Shown: piece by piece, positions 1 through 10,964 of the stretch
Position numbering within the stretch: position 1 is the first letter of the stretch
Layout: the number at the start of each line of letters is the position of its first letter
From: Rhodeus uyekii
Taxonomy: Eukaryota > Chordata > Actinopteri > Cypriniformes > Acheilognathidae
Length of the DNA: 64,000 bases
Direction of reading: 5' to 3'
Assembly (NCBI GenBank): GCA_037043235.1
Contig: JAWRVZ010000050.1
Location: 2,913,501 to 2,977,500 of the forward strand
Notes under the pieces: generated by a model
What the model was told of the DNA's origin: nothing
Seen by the model: only the letters and a program-made list of their open reading frames with translations
Databases searched by the model: none
Translations under genes and position numbers: made by a program

Positions 1-2181
1 CTCACTCGCTGTTGCCGGTCTGTCAGGAAGCTGGTGATCCACTGACAGATTGAGGATGGCAAGGAGTGCTGGGTCAGTTTAGCTGTAAGAAGATCAGGCA
101 TGATGGTGTTGAACTGAAGTCCACAAATAAGATCCTTGCATAAGTCCCAGGTCTGTCGAGATGTTGCAGGATATAATGCAGTCCCATGTTGACTGCGTCG
201 TCCACAGACCTGTTTGCTCTGTAGGCAAATTGAAGAGGATCCAGAAGGGTCCAGTGATGTCCTTCAGGTGGGCCAGAACTAGTCTTTCAAATGACTTCAT
301 GACCACAGATGTGAGAGCGACAGGTCTGTAGTCATTAAGTCCAGTGATTTTGGCTTTTTTTGGGACAGAAATGATGGTGGAGCGTTTGAAGCAACAGGGA
401 ACTTCACACTGCTCCAATGATCTATTGAAGATCTGCGTGAAGACTGGGGCCAGTTGGTCAGCGCAGGCTTTCAAACAAGCAGATGAGATGTTGTCTGGGC
501 CTGAAGCTTTCCTTATCTTCTGTCTTTTGAAGATGTTGGTTACCTGCTCCACACAGACCTTAAGCTCTGGTTGGATGGCGGAGGGGGGGAGAGGGGGTGC
601 AGGAGGTGTTGGAGGACGTGTGAAGTGTAGTTCAGAGTGGTTTTGAGGTGTGAGATTGGGTTTCTCAAACCTGCAGTAAAAAGTATTCAGCTCATCCGCC
701 AGATGTTGATTCTCTGCAGGTCGGTGGGATGGTGGCTTGTAATTGGTGATATTCTTCAGGCCTGACCAGACAGCAGCAGGGTTGTTGGAAGAAAACTGGT
801 TTCTCAGCTTTTCAGCGTAACTTCTTTGTGCTGCCCTTATCTCCTTTGTCAGTCTGTTCCTGGTCTGTTTGTACAAAACACCATCCCCCCTTCTGTAAGC
901 GTCCTCTTTGTTATGACGAAGCTGTTTGAGTTTCCCAGTAAACCATGGTTTATCATTAGGAAATGATAAGAATGTCCTGGTAGGAATGTGTGTGTCCTCA
1001 CAGAAACTGATGTATGATGTTACAGTGTCTGTTAGCTCGTCCAGATTAGCTTCAAAAACATTCCAGTCCATGCAATCAAAACATGCTTTTAAATTCTGCT
1101 CTGCTTCATTAGTCCATCTCTTTACAGTCTTTTTTGCAGGTTTAGCTGATTTCAGTTTCTGCCTGTAGGATGGTATAAGATGAACCACACAGTGATCAGA
1201 AAGTCCCAAAGCTGCCCGTGGGACGGATTGATATGCATTCTTTATTGTGGTGTAGCAGTTGTCAAGAATATTACTGTCTCTGGTGGGACACGTAATGTGC
1301 TGTCTGTATTTTGGCAGCTCACGGGAGAGATTTGCTTTGTTAAAATCCCCAAGAATGATTAAAAGAGAGTCTGGATACTTTTGTTCAGTCTCAGCTATTT
1401 GTTCAGCCAGCTGTTGTAATGCCGTGCTGACACACGCATCTGGAGGAATGTAAACATTGACCAGAATAAACGAGGCAATCTCACGCTGTGAATAGAAAGG
1501 TTCACAGTTTATAAAGTGAGTCTCTAGGTTAGGAGAGCATATCTTCTTCAGCGTTGTTATATCTGAACACTAACTTTCGTTGATGTAGAAACACAAACCT
1601 CCACCTCTCGTTTTCCCGGTTAGCTCCGTGATGCGATCTGCTCGGAACAGCTGGAAACCCGGCAGATATAGTGCGTTGTCCGGTGTGTTTACATTTAGCC
1701 AGGTCTCAGTGAAGCACAGAGCAGCAGAATAGAAAAAATCCTTATTAATCCGGGTGAGGAGAAGCAGTTCATCCATTTTATTAGGAAGAGAACGGAGATT
1801 AGCAAGATGAATACTGGGGAGAGGAGTGCGGAAGCCCCGCGAGCGGAGTTTGACCAGAGCCCCAGATCGCCTCCCTCGCATGCGTCTGGCTCGGTTTAAA
1901 GAGACAGTCACGACTCCAACGAGGATATCAAATAAAACGTCTGAATAATCAAAAACCACAGAAATATTGTCTGGTGTGTGTTCCCTTATGTCCAGTAGTT
2001 CGTTTTTGGTGAAAACAATTGGAAAATAATGACTAAAAGCAGAACAAACAAACAAAGACAGGACAATCACTGAAGAGCAAAAAACCGAGGCTGCCATCCG
2101 TGGCGCCATCTTCCAGCTGTTCGACATCGCCTCCCCCCCCCCCCCCCCCCCATTTTGGAACTTTCGCCTTATTGTTTCCAT
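1..2181 (-). mobile_element. CR1/Rex1-like LINE, endonuclease plus RT start, cut by window edge
   Basis: One minus-strand frame runs from about 2181 to about 250. It encodes an arginine-rich N-terminal region, an apurinic-type endonuclease (motifs LANLRSLPNKMDEL, FTETWL, GGGLCFYIN, ILGDFN, LSDHCVVHLIP) and the start of a reverse transcriptase (KASGPDNI, LNDYRPVALTSVVMKSFERLV). An in-frame TAG at 1572-1570 interrupts the endonuclease at a position that is normally Trp in this family. A one-base frame change near 250 and a small deletion near 120, across the catalytic FxDxxxAF block, break the RT. A run of 19 C lies at 2133-2151. The rest of the RT and the 3' tail lie left of the window. Clade assignment (CR1/Rex1 group) is from remembered family motifs. 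The element is dead as read; it sits downstream of the cysteine-rich Ig exon at 3010-3273, probably in an intron of that gene. Confidence 0.85.
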
Positions 2182-2427
2182 GGCAATGCGTCATGCTTGT
2201 CACGGGACACACCACAGTCACAAAAAGCGCTGTATAATAGATAATTCAAAATAGTCACCAACTAGTTGGTTCAACTTGTTGAAACCTAAAATAAATCTTA
2301 TGTGGTTGAAAACACTGAATTGTTGTGATAAATGACAAGCTCTGAGCGCGTCTTTTTTTTGGATCAGTGCCAGATATCGGGTGAAAACACGTGTGAATTT
2401 AGTGGTTGATCACGTGACCATATTGTT

Positions 2428-2765
2428 CAGTGTTGCCATATTGGACGGGTTCCCGCCCAATTGTGCTCCTTTTGGTCGCGTCCGACCAGACTATTGGGCT
2501 GGTTGATAAAAATTGGGCTTGTTTTTGATGACAAACCCTCCCAAATTTCCAATATAAATGCATTTAAATTCCATTAAAACAAGCCTACAAATGCATATAA
2601 ATTCCACTAAAACAACGCCCCCCCCCCCTGTCAACAATCGTGTGGAGGTCTTCCCCCTCCCCCTCCCCCCATCAACAATTTTGGTCTTGGGCGGGAATTT
2701 TTGTAGATGGACGGGTTTTTTGCTCTAGTTGGGCTGGAAATCGTCAGTCCAATCTGGCAACACTG
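2428..2765. mobile_element. Short DNA-transposon-like element with inverted ends
   Basis: The left end begins CAGTGTTGCCATATTGGA. The right end, read in reverse, begins CAGTGTTGCCAGATTGGA. These give about 18 bp of near-perfect terminal inverted repeat around 338 bp with no coding potential. The interior has C-rich runs (about 2616 and 2650). I found no convincing target-site duplication, so the superfamily is left open. Confidence 0.6.
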
Positions 2766-2861
2766 GATGTGATCTTACACGTCAAAGGATGAGGAGACGG
2801 TTATCTGAACTTCATATCTGCTGCTCTTGTTCAGTGCAAGAAAACCTACTCCCTGGCAAAA

Positions 2862-2933
2862 AAAGCATGTACCCCAGGGTAACGTGCGCCCCCCCCTGGC
2901 ATCGCTCCGCGCCCCACTATTTGAGAACCACTG
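2862..2933. mobile_element. hAT-type terminal fragment
   Basis: The stretch ends TTTGAGAACCACTG, the reverse of the common hAT terminus CAGTGGTTCTCAAA, followed by a GGGGCGCGGAGCG-like subterminal region. The other end is missing. It lies about 80 bp downstream of the Ig exon donor. Confidence 0.45.
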
Positions 2934-3009
2934 CCTTATTCCAACACAAAGAAAACATTTAATATTCAATGTGAGCAGATGCTGATGCGAGTCAGTGATG
3001 ATCACTCAC

Positions 3010-3273
3010 CCGATACATTCAGAGTCACTTTATCACTCCATTCAGAGCAGAAATATGATCCTGATCCTGTTTCTCTGCAGCCTCTACACCTGCACTTCTG
3101 TGTGAAACGTGCTATTAACCTGATCCTTTTCTTTTTAGATCTGTGATATCCACCATCACACCAATATCCATATCTCCATCCTTCCCCCTGTACGTCACAT
3201 GTGAGAGTAACAGTCTCTCCTCTGAATATCTGTGATGGATTCGGCTGAACATTCAGAACAGCTTTAGGTTTCT
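3010..3273 (-). CDS. Cysteine-rich Ig-domain exon of left-edge receptor gene
   Basis: A 264-nt exon, phase 1 at both ends, with acceptor CTTACAG before 3273 and donor GTGAGT after 3010. It encodes one Ig domain starting (E)KPKAVLNVQPNPSQIFRGE, with B-strand Cys in TLTCDVQ, a WCDGG motif, then an unusual cluster CRCRGC, and finally YFCSEWSD and VTLNVSG. Joined to the signal exon at 5078-5150 it reads ...LTQEKPKAV in frame. The domain resembles fish Fc-receptor-like/CD22-like Ig domains (remembered pattern RGETVTLTC...SDxVTLTVS) but has six cysteines. Closely similar exons occur at 20787, 33861 and 40181 with conserved flanking introns. The rest of the gene lies beyond the left edge. No frameshift or stop is visible. 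Confidence 0.75.
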
Positions 3274-3510
3274 CTGTAAGAAATGAACAAACAGAAGTTA
3301 TGATTAAACATCTAACAAAGTCAAAGTAACTGAATTTTCTCTATCTGTCCTAAACCTGCATAAATGTCACTGCAGAAAAGAAGATATTATGAAGAACATT
3401 TATATTCTAGATGCATTTGATTGGACAGAAAATCTGAGTGACGTCAGAGAACTGCTCCAAAGGAATGTATGAAAATATAGTCATGGTTTTTTGAAAGGTT
3501 TTTTTTTTTA

Positions 3511-3600
3511 CAGTGGTGTGAAAAAGTGTTTGCCTCCTTCTTGATTTCAAATTGTTTTTTCTCCTGATTTCCTGCTTCTGTTTCACTTCCAAATCTTGCA
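3511..3600 (+). mobile_element. DNA-transposon end fragment (CAGTGGTGTGAAAAAGTG type)
   Basis: Starts CAGTGGTGTGAAAAAGTGTT and continues TGCCTCCTTCTTGATTTC. This is a widespread fish DNA-transposon terminus. The matching inverted end type is seen at about 26755-26947, far away, so this is a truncated copy. It sits in the first intron of the left-edge receptor gene. Confidence 0.5.
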
Positions 3601-5077
3601 GTGATTATGGAAAATATACTGGTAATGTTACTATAGATTGCATTTTGTATATTTCACTTTAACTAAGAAAACTGTTACAGAATGTGTCGTGTTTGCTGTG
3701 ATCTCGCATTTACACACTTTGACCAGCAGGTCCCGCTAGATTCACTCTCAGCTGCTCTGTCATTATTACAGGAAAGTTTCTATGCATATTCTGAAATAAG
3801 TCAATGTGATTTGAACAACTTGTGTTTGAGTTTTGTATAAATTAAAGCAAGTGAAAATAATTGACAAGATGTTATTTCACCTGACAAATGTTATTCAAAA
3901 AAGGTTAGGAATGATAATCATTTGGAGACTCTGATTTTGTAATCTGCGTGCGTGAACAGGGCGGGATATGAGGCTGCTTCACACGCACATCTGCGGGTGA
4001 TCTGTGATTTATAAAGGGAACATTGCTTACGGATGTGCGTACGCACGGTTTTATAAATCTAAAATTTTTTGGCGTACGCCATTTTTGGCTTTTGGGCGCA
4101 CGTAAACTTTTAGTGGGAAACTACAGTTTTATAAATGAGACCCCAGAGCTCTGGAGAATGCGCTACTGAGGGACGTCCGAGAACACAGCCAGACGGGAGC
4201 AGAGAACTGCCCACAATCCTCGTAGCCAGCACCCGGTCTAAACTGTTTCGCTATAATAATAGTAGAGTGGGAGTCCCTGTTCTTTTAAAACTACACTTGG
4301 AAAGAAAACATTCTTGCACACCAGTTCACACACAGCGACACAGCTTCCATGAAGACACGCAAAGCTGCCGCTTCCGGTTTCCGGCGCCTTTTTAAATCCT
4401 GGTTCATGACGTACATTCACACATTGTTCGTTTGTCGATTACACAGTGCGTCACAAAACAACATACCAAGGCATTCCCCTCGCATTTCGAAGCAGCTTAA
4501 ATTACCATGAAGGGGAACACTGTTCCACTAACACTAAGAAAATATTTTAATGTTTCTATAACCAAAGCAATGTTTGAGAAGTAACATTGTGTCAGCTGTG
4601 AACATATTCTGATCTCTGTAAATAATGAAAGCATTGCAGCAGGAAAACTGTATTGAACTCAAAACAACGGATAAATTAAAAATCTAGTTTGCCTGTATTT
4701 TGCAATGATCATATCAAAAATGTGTCTAATTATTGTTATAAACTAAATTAAACATATATTTTTAATCTTGTCTGGATGTTCTTTGTATTATTTTGCTTCT
4801 AAACAGTACCAGTAGATTTTATTTACAGTCAGAATGATTTAAAGGATCTGAAAAGAAATGAGGAACTTACTAACTTCTATCTTTATGTTCTCAATCCCTT
4901 CCAAACAAACCATGAATAAAGTATGTACATATATAACTCTGATAATTCTGTGAAATGTGCAAAACTTCGGCATAAAACACCAGCAGACACAAATGTGGGA
5001 TCCTGATCTAATCATGTAGACAAATAAACACTATATCAATTGCCATTAGTTTAAAACACTGTGGTTCTGCACAGTAC
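3601..5077. other. Intron, no further gene seen
   Basis: Apart from the possible MITE at 3956-4146, I see no splice-flanked coding exon or repeat structure here. From about 4937 on, the sequence is the duplicated block shared with 48697 onward. Confidence 0.4.
3956..4146. mobile_element. Possible hAT-type MITE fragment
   Basis: GC-rich palindromic stretch with TTTATAAATGAGACCCCAG at its right side and repeated GTACGC/GCGTAC words near 4037-4080. It resembles non-autonomous fish hAT elements, but I could not find matched ends. Confidence 0.3.
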
Positions 5078-5150
5078 CTTGAGTGAGTCCAGAGTGGATG
5101 AGGAACATCAGCACTAAAAGCAGAAGAAACACAGATATGAAGCTTTTCAT
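5078..5150 (-). CDS. Signal-peptide exon of left-edge Ig receptor
   Basis: A 73-nt coding exon from ATG (5150-5148) to donor GTAC (exon end 5078), leaving phase 1. It encodes M-K-S-F-I-S-V-F-L-L-L-L-V-L-M-F-L-I-H-S-G-L-T-Q: a short basic start, a long Leu/Val core and a cleavage-like HSG. This is a typical secretory leader, with the phase-1 junction usual for Ig-superfamily genes. It joins in frame to the Ig exon at 3273-3010 (CAA G|AG AAA). An identical-length paralogue lies at 48840-48912. The product is expected to enter the secretory pathway and reach the leukocyte surface; the ligand is unknown. Confidence 0.75.
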
Positions 5151-6592
5151 TCATTCAACACAATGTGAATCACATGCTGAAACATGTCTAGAGTTTATTC
5201 TACATGAACTGAAAGTGTTTTTCTGTTCTGATGTTCATTCAGACGAGAACTGATGGTTTATTCTCCAGCATTTAACATCATCACACACAATGACATCACA
5301 GGACTCGTGAACTGATACGAGAGTCGATTCACTGATTCACCAATTCACTGATTTACTGATTCACTGGTTGATTCACTGATTCACTACAACAGAAAAGCTG
5401 TTTGAATCACTGAGCTTCACACACAGGAAGTATGAGCATATTTGCCCAGTTCTGTCACTGCATTGGCTTCCTATTAAACACTTTATACATTTTAACATCT
5501 TCAACAGTGGAAGGCCTCATGAATCTGATCTTCAACCAGACGGATCTGGATTAAATATTTTGAGTGTCTCGATCTCAATCTGACTTCTGACCTGAAATAA
5601 ACATAAAAAGGATCAACGGCCACTTACAAACTGCAGAACTTCAGGAAAGACGGTTAATATTTAAAATCTAATTTCTTATCATGTGAAAAAAAGAGAAAGC
5701 ACAAGCTTTTGTGTCAGGCTGTTATTTGGAATGCTAAATATAACTATAGAAGTGTGTGTTATGATGCGCCGGGACTCAATGTGAAATCCACCAATCAGAG
5801 ACATTCCTGAATCTCAGTTGATTTCTATCTTGTGTTTTTCATCAGTGGGATCAGCGCCTGTGCTCTGAGATCATTTAGGGTGTTTATATGTGATGTTGAT
5901 TTAAGACCATTTAAAGTCCTTAAATGAACAACTTTGAACCCCATTAAAAAATATATATATATTTGCAAAATATCAAAACAATTGACAGTTAAGGAATATA
6001 AACATTTTTCACTCAAAACGTTTCACAAAGTAAAGTATTAAATATAATGTGGTTATTCTGCAGAACGTCTGTTTGAACTCGAGGAGAACTGACGTCATAC
6101 AGCCACTGATAATAACACTTAGATCAACTTGTTAAAAATAATGTTAACTTGTCTCAGAAAAGAGAAGGTAGTTCTGAGAAAAGCTCAAACGTCATTTCAC
6201 GCCATATTCCGAGATTTAAGAGTCCAAATACTTGCAATTATTTTTCAATAAGACGGTGAGAGAGAAAGAGAAGTGATAGAGAAGCTGATTGTGTGTTCGG
6301 TCACCGTTCTCAAGCTCTGAGTCTCTGATGGAGAGTTTATTTAAAGATACAGCATCATTCAACACTAACTCACATCAACACAGAGACATCGCATTTATCT
6401 CAACTACTTGAAATAGAAGAAACAATATTACAACAAAAACAAGCTGAAATACACGTGTAAAGCCTCCATCTTTCACACACATCATCACACAGATAAATGC
6501 ATCATCCACCTCTTTATCTGATCAACACGTAACAATCACATTGCATTAGAAAGAATAAAAGAAGATATTATAGAATATGATCAAATACTCAC

Positions 6593-6620
6593 AGATGAGA
6601 GTCAGTGAACTGGAGCCCAT
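6593..6620 (-). CDS. Short start exon encoding MGSSSLTLI, left copy
   Basis: The ATG at 6620-6618 is followed by 25 more coding bases and a strong donor (GTGAGT at 6592-6587), leaving phase 1. The encoded M-G-S-S-S-L-T-L-I looks like the first part of a signal peptide split over two exons, as in mammalian Fc receptor genes with a tiny second leader exon (established pattern). I could not find the matching second exon, so its gene is unassigned. It may be an alternative first exon for the receptor starting at 5150 or a relic. It is conserved at 51266-51293 with identical coding bases, donor and upstream box, which argues for recent function. Confidence 0.5.
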
Positions 6621-6665
6621 CCTGCCACATTAACAGAGCGTTTAACACTGCTGTGTGCGAAAACA

Positions 6666-6679
6666 CACTTCCTCTGTTT
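6666..6679 (-). promoter_or_regulatory. PU.1/ETS-like box upstream of MGSSS exon
   Basis: Minus-strand AAACAGAGGAAGTG lies about 46-59 bases upstream of the ATG at 6620. GAGGAAGT is the core of PU.1/ETS sites, which serve as start-site-proximal elements in TATA-less myeloid and B-cell promoters. The same box is kept at 51339-51352 at the same distance. Confidence 0.4.
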
Positions 6680-7319
6680 AAACAGTCATTTCACACTTCA
6701 AGAAGAGATGAGGGAGTGCAAACTCAATACATACATGAGCATTGAACTCTAAACTCTAAAATTACATAAAGAAAGAAAAAAGAGTAGAGAGAATGATTCT
6801 AAGATATTTAGCTACTCTTTTGTTACAGATCTGTTTATCTATTTAAAACGTTCTCCTGGTAATTGTTGTCGCACAGCCACAGTCACACACGACATAAGGT
6901 GTCATAGGGGAATTACAGTTAAGACTCGAGGACAGATATGTTGAATGAAGAGCAGGAGTCAGAAGTGCATCAATAGAAGACATTTAGTGAAGAATATTTT
7001 GCAGTTTCATCAGCAGAAGCTTCAGGTCTCACAAGGAGTTCGTAGTTCGTCTCACTTACAATAACATTGTTACAGCAATTATACTCTAACAGAGGGTGCT
7101 AACTACGTCATTGATGACAGTTAAATGATTCTGATTGGCTAAGAAAGAATTGAAGAAATGTTAACAAAACTAATAATTTTCCACACAAGGACAGATAGTC
7201 AGAAGCAGATCTTTGTTGATCACATGGTTGAGTTTTTTGGTGTCAGATTGTGGAGAACAACAAGTCATTCCGTCTCCTTATGATTCCAGTTAATCACCTC
7301 ACCAATACAGACCATATTA

Positions 7320-7363
7320 ACACACACACACACAGATATACACACACACACACACAGACACAC
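7320..7363. repeat. CA microsatellite
   Basis: Interrupted CA repeat with two ACAGATATACAC breaks, followed by GGACTC...ACTCGGCTCAGG. The same composite is found at 63110-63230, marking a shared ancestral block. Confidence 0.85.
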
Positions 7364-7586
7364 AGGACTCAGAGACTGAACTCGGCTCAGGCTCCAACTA
7401 TCAAAAGAAAGACTCTCAAAACGTTCTGATAACATGTTCTATATGGTGAGAAACACAAACAATATTCATCCTTTTTCTATGGAAAAATACATAAAGCAAA
7501 GAAAAAGACGTAACCAATTCTCACACACAACTCACAAATGGATGGGTCTGTTTCTTAATGGTCTTTATTTATATAAAATAAATATT

Positions 7587-7818
7587 ATGTTGCTGGCAGT
7601 GCAGGTGACTGTAGTTTTCTCTGATGGATGGAGGGTTCTGGTCAGGTTTGGTCCAGTCGTGAACGGATCGCTCCAGCTGAAGGAGGGATTGGGATCGCCG
7701 GACGCACGACACTGAAGATGAAACACACAGATGTTTTTCGACCCCTGCCAGGAACGACTGGACTCGATCTGTACATCTCTGATGAGATCTGTGGGAGAAT
7801 CATTTCCAAAGTTCATTT
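7587..7818 (-). pseudogene. SLAM/CD2-like C2 Ig exon, 3' end deleted
   Basis: Acceptor ATCTAG lies before 7818. The exon encodes a C2 domain with IESSRSWQG, ICVFHLQCRASGDPNPSFSWSDP and TVTCTASN, the pattern of SLAM/CD48-family second domains that carry two disulfides. After TASN the frame runs into AT-rich sequence and a stop (TAA). No donor is present. The right-hand paralogue at 63907-64000 continues SNKHANTTLVCSETPDTG to a good donor, so about 140 bp including the last cysteine and the splice site have been lost here. Together with the broken V exon upstream this makes a pseudogene, unless an unseen alternative end is used. Confidence 0.7.
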
Positions 7819-7957
7819 CTAGATCATGTTTCCTTCAGGAAGAAACTATTGAGCTTGAGGAAAATCATGCACTTATTGAACTGCACTTCTGGAATCTATA
7901 TGAGCTTTTTACATCTTAACAGCATTTACAGGATTAATATCAAGTAATTAAACTCAC

Positions 7958-8279
7958 TTTCAAAGTCAAAAGTCAAAGACTTTTGTTTTATATTGTGTAT
8001 GTTTTCCTTCTTCTTTTCCGTTTGCAACAATAGAAAAGATTCCAGAATCCTGGAGTTTCAGATCTTCTATTGTTACACTAACATTATCCTCATTCGTCTT
8101 TATCCTTCCGTTAAACACTGGAGGATTCACCAGTTTGATCATATTATTTTCACACTCTGCAAATTCAGTCCCCTCATATTTCCACTGCACAAAAATATCT
8201 TTTTTTGGATAATCAGCAATTAATTCTGGTGATTCTCCGACAGCTTTGTGCAGATGCACATCTGGATCAGTGTGTGACC
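7958..8279 (-). pseudogene. SLAM/CD2-like V-type Ig exon with late frame break
   Basis: Acceptor TTGTAG (preceded by a TG repeat) lies before 8279 and donor GTGAGT after 7958. The exon encodes a V-set domain without the usual disulfide: VHLHKAVGESPELIAD, IFVQWKYEG, NGRIKTNEDNVSVTIEDLKLQDSGIFSI. This is characteristic of SLAM/CD2/CD48-family first domains. The exon is 322 nt, one base off the length needed to keep phase 1. Just before the donor a partial tandem repeat (TTTGACTTTTGACTTTGA) shifts the frame and gives TGA at 7968-7966. I see no signal exon upstream of it (to about 16 kb). Confidence 0.7.
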
Positions 8280-8282
8280 CTA

Positions 8283-10200
8283 CAACACACACACACACAC
8301 ACACACAACTCTGTTACATATCACAAAACCGTCTGATATTTTTCACATTCAGCATAAGATTCATATTTCTGATTCTAGTGTTTTTCAACCTTTTTTGAGA
8401 ACTGGAACCTCACAACTTCTCAGATCATATTCACACACCCCTGTTTTCCATCCAACTTTTTTCAAGATTACAAATTCATGTCTCCAAAAACTGTGTGGTT
8501 GTTAACTTCTTTTTTTTTTTTTATAACATTTCCCTGCTAAAATAACATTGATCATTAATTTTCAATTATTATTTTATTCAATTATTCAATTATTATTATT
8601 TTCATTGATCAATTATTTTCATCACAGAAAACACCTTTAAGATCCTTATAGTTCAGGGAAGTTTTCACAGAAGTGGACAGAGGAAAGGGAAAAACTCAAT
8701 GTCGTGTTTCTGTGATCTCACATTTACACGCTTTGACCCACAGGTGTCGCTAGAGTCACTCTCTGCAGCTCTGCACATGCGCAGAAAGACGGGGCAATAA
8801 GTTACAGTCACATTCATGCATTTATCAGATGCTTTTATCCAAAGTGACTTGCATCGCATTCAAGAAACACATTGACATTCTAATCAGTTCTTATTATAAG
8901 AAGGCATCTTGAGAAACTAAATCATTATTATGAGAAGGTTTCTCAATATTGTGACTTAAAGAATCATAATTCTTACTCAATTGTAGTGGAAACGGGTTGT
9001 ATAATAACATAATAAGAGAATGATTAAAAATGGAGACGATATGAAAACATGTACAGTAATTTTATATTTTATTGATTTGTAATTTTAGTATTTTTAATTA
9101 TATTGCTGTGAATATATGATTAAATAAATAAATTAAATTAAATGTGTCAATTTTATTTTATTTTTTTATTTTTTTTTATTTTGGGGGTGGGGGGGGGGGG
9201 AGGGGTAATGGGACCTCCTGTAATTATGCCTGAACTCTTTTCTGACTGATGAATCATGGATAAAACTTAAAGACCACATGCATGATCATTTGCATCAAAC
9301 ATAAAAAGCAAAAATAAAATATTTAAAAAAAAAATATTACATTTAGTTCACAGGCTTATTCCACTGTGAATTTAGTTCCACTTATTTTAATTTACTGTTG
9401 AGAGTCAGTGACAAATTACACTTTTTATCTTATCAAAACTGATGTCACGCTTGCATGGAAAGTGTGAAGTTCTTGACATTAGCAGTTATTAGCAGTATTT
9501 GAGAGAGATCTGCAATCCTCCCTCTTCAATTCATAATAAAAGCTCCATGTTTGCAGATGTCTGACATCTGAGACAAACATCTTTTCATCTCAACGGCTTT
9601 GAAACTGCTGATATTTATCACATTTGTTCACATGACAGATTTAAACCTAAAATTATGTCATGGTGTTTAGTTATTAATTTTGTATCAAGACGCCACTTTA
9701 AATAGTTTCTTATTCTGTTAATTTCTTTAGACAAGTTTTGAGGTTTGAGATGTCAAAACAAAAAATCTATCGTTTAAATGTGCTAAAAGATTACATTACA
9801 TTCAAACTAAATCATATGTTTTATAGAATAAAGTGGTATACAGTATGTCATGAATTTATCAATTATTTTAAAAGGAAGTAATGCACTTATACAAATATGC
9901 ATGTCCCGTGTGTGTACGTGTGTGTGTGCGAGTGTGAGTAAGTGTGAGTGCAGCTGCATTTCTCCAGCTCTTTTACACTGAGACACTGTGAACTGCGTTT
10001 CTTCATGTTCTCTGAATGAACTGACAGTAATAGCAAAACGCTGCATCTTTATCTATTGAGAACTCAAACCAGACAAAACTGACACACTAATTTGAATTAA
10101 ATCCTTGTCTTTTCTGTCTCTCCCTCCATCATTTCATGCTCTTCCCTTTTCCTCATAATCTGATCTAGAAAAGTGGAAACATATAAAAACAAATGGTGTA
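8283..10200. other. No gene recognised; AT-rich and simple sequence
   Basis: Holds a short TG tract at the V-exon acceptor (8283-8307), T-rich and ATTATT runs (8500-8620), a G-run near 9183-9200, and a scrap near 8698-8770 that resembles 3685-3760. No splice-flanked Ig or leader exon was found. Confidence 0.4.
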
Positions 10201-10529
10201 TTCACGAGTTCACACTTACAAATGATTCAGGAGCAATAAATGGTAAGCGTATTTGGCGTGCTGTCCGAGGAGAGGGCTCAGAGCTCGGTATTTAGCCCGA
10301 ACCTGGAGCACTCCCCCCGTATCCTGACTTTGATAGGAACAATTAAGTGTGAGGAGTTGGGGTGGTGGAGGGATGCCAAAAAATGTCAAAGAGCTGTAGG
10401 TGAGTCAAACATGTCTCTATATACGTGCTTCCTCTCCTGCTGATAGGATGAGGTGTAAATGCTGATGACGTGTTGATTGCGTTAATCATATGAACGTGCT
10501 CCTCCTGAACTTTGTTAATAAAACATAAT
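10201..10529. repeat. Complete X-Y terminal unit of the split-repeat element
   Basis: A 329-bp unit from TTCACGAGTTCACACTTACA to AATAAAACATAA. It contains CTCTATATACGTGC and a terminal AATAAAAC. It is almost identical to the solo unit at 56211-56540 and is followed directly by a second partial unit (10530-10646). Confidence 0.8.
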
Positions 10530-10964
10530 TTCACGAGTTCACACTTACAAATGATTCAGGAGCAATAATTGGTAAGCGTATTTGGCGTGCTGTCCGAGGA
10601 GAGGGCTCCGAGCTCGGTATTTAGCCCGAACCTGGAGCACTCCCCCAAAAATTGCAACCTAATCGGACTGCCGCTAAAGATTTTGATGACCCCCCAAAGA
10701 ATTGTGAGGTTCCAGCTGAGGGGGGGGGGGGGGGGGGGGGGGGGCGTTAATTGTGAGTTCGGGAGGGCAGATGAGTGTTACTGTAGAGGGCTTGAGGTGC
10801 GGAGGGGATGATATGGCTTTAGCATTGGATATGTGTTTGTTGTTCAATTTGGTTGCAGGAAAGATAATTGGGTTTAATTTGGTTTCTGGGAGTATGAGGG
10901 GTACCTCTGAAACTCCTCCCCTGGCTGCCATAGGAGTAGGGAGGTATGTAGCCACCGCGGTAGG

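Larger units (their letters stand above)
4937..6690. repeat. Segmental duplication, left copy (pairs with 48697-51365)
   Basis: Both copies contain, in the same order and orientation, the MKSF signal exon, a run of GATTCACT-type short repeats, an old L2 LINE scrap, the MGSSS exon and its upstream ETS/PU.1-like box. Identity is high across introns as well as exons. The right copy is longer because of inserted or retained sequence around 49.2-50.3 kb. Confidence 0.75.

Noticed and set aside
7434..7919. Plus-strand frames of 60-90 codons over 7.4-7.9 kb
   Set aside because: Antisense shadows of the SLAM-like C2 exon and its flank.
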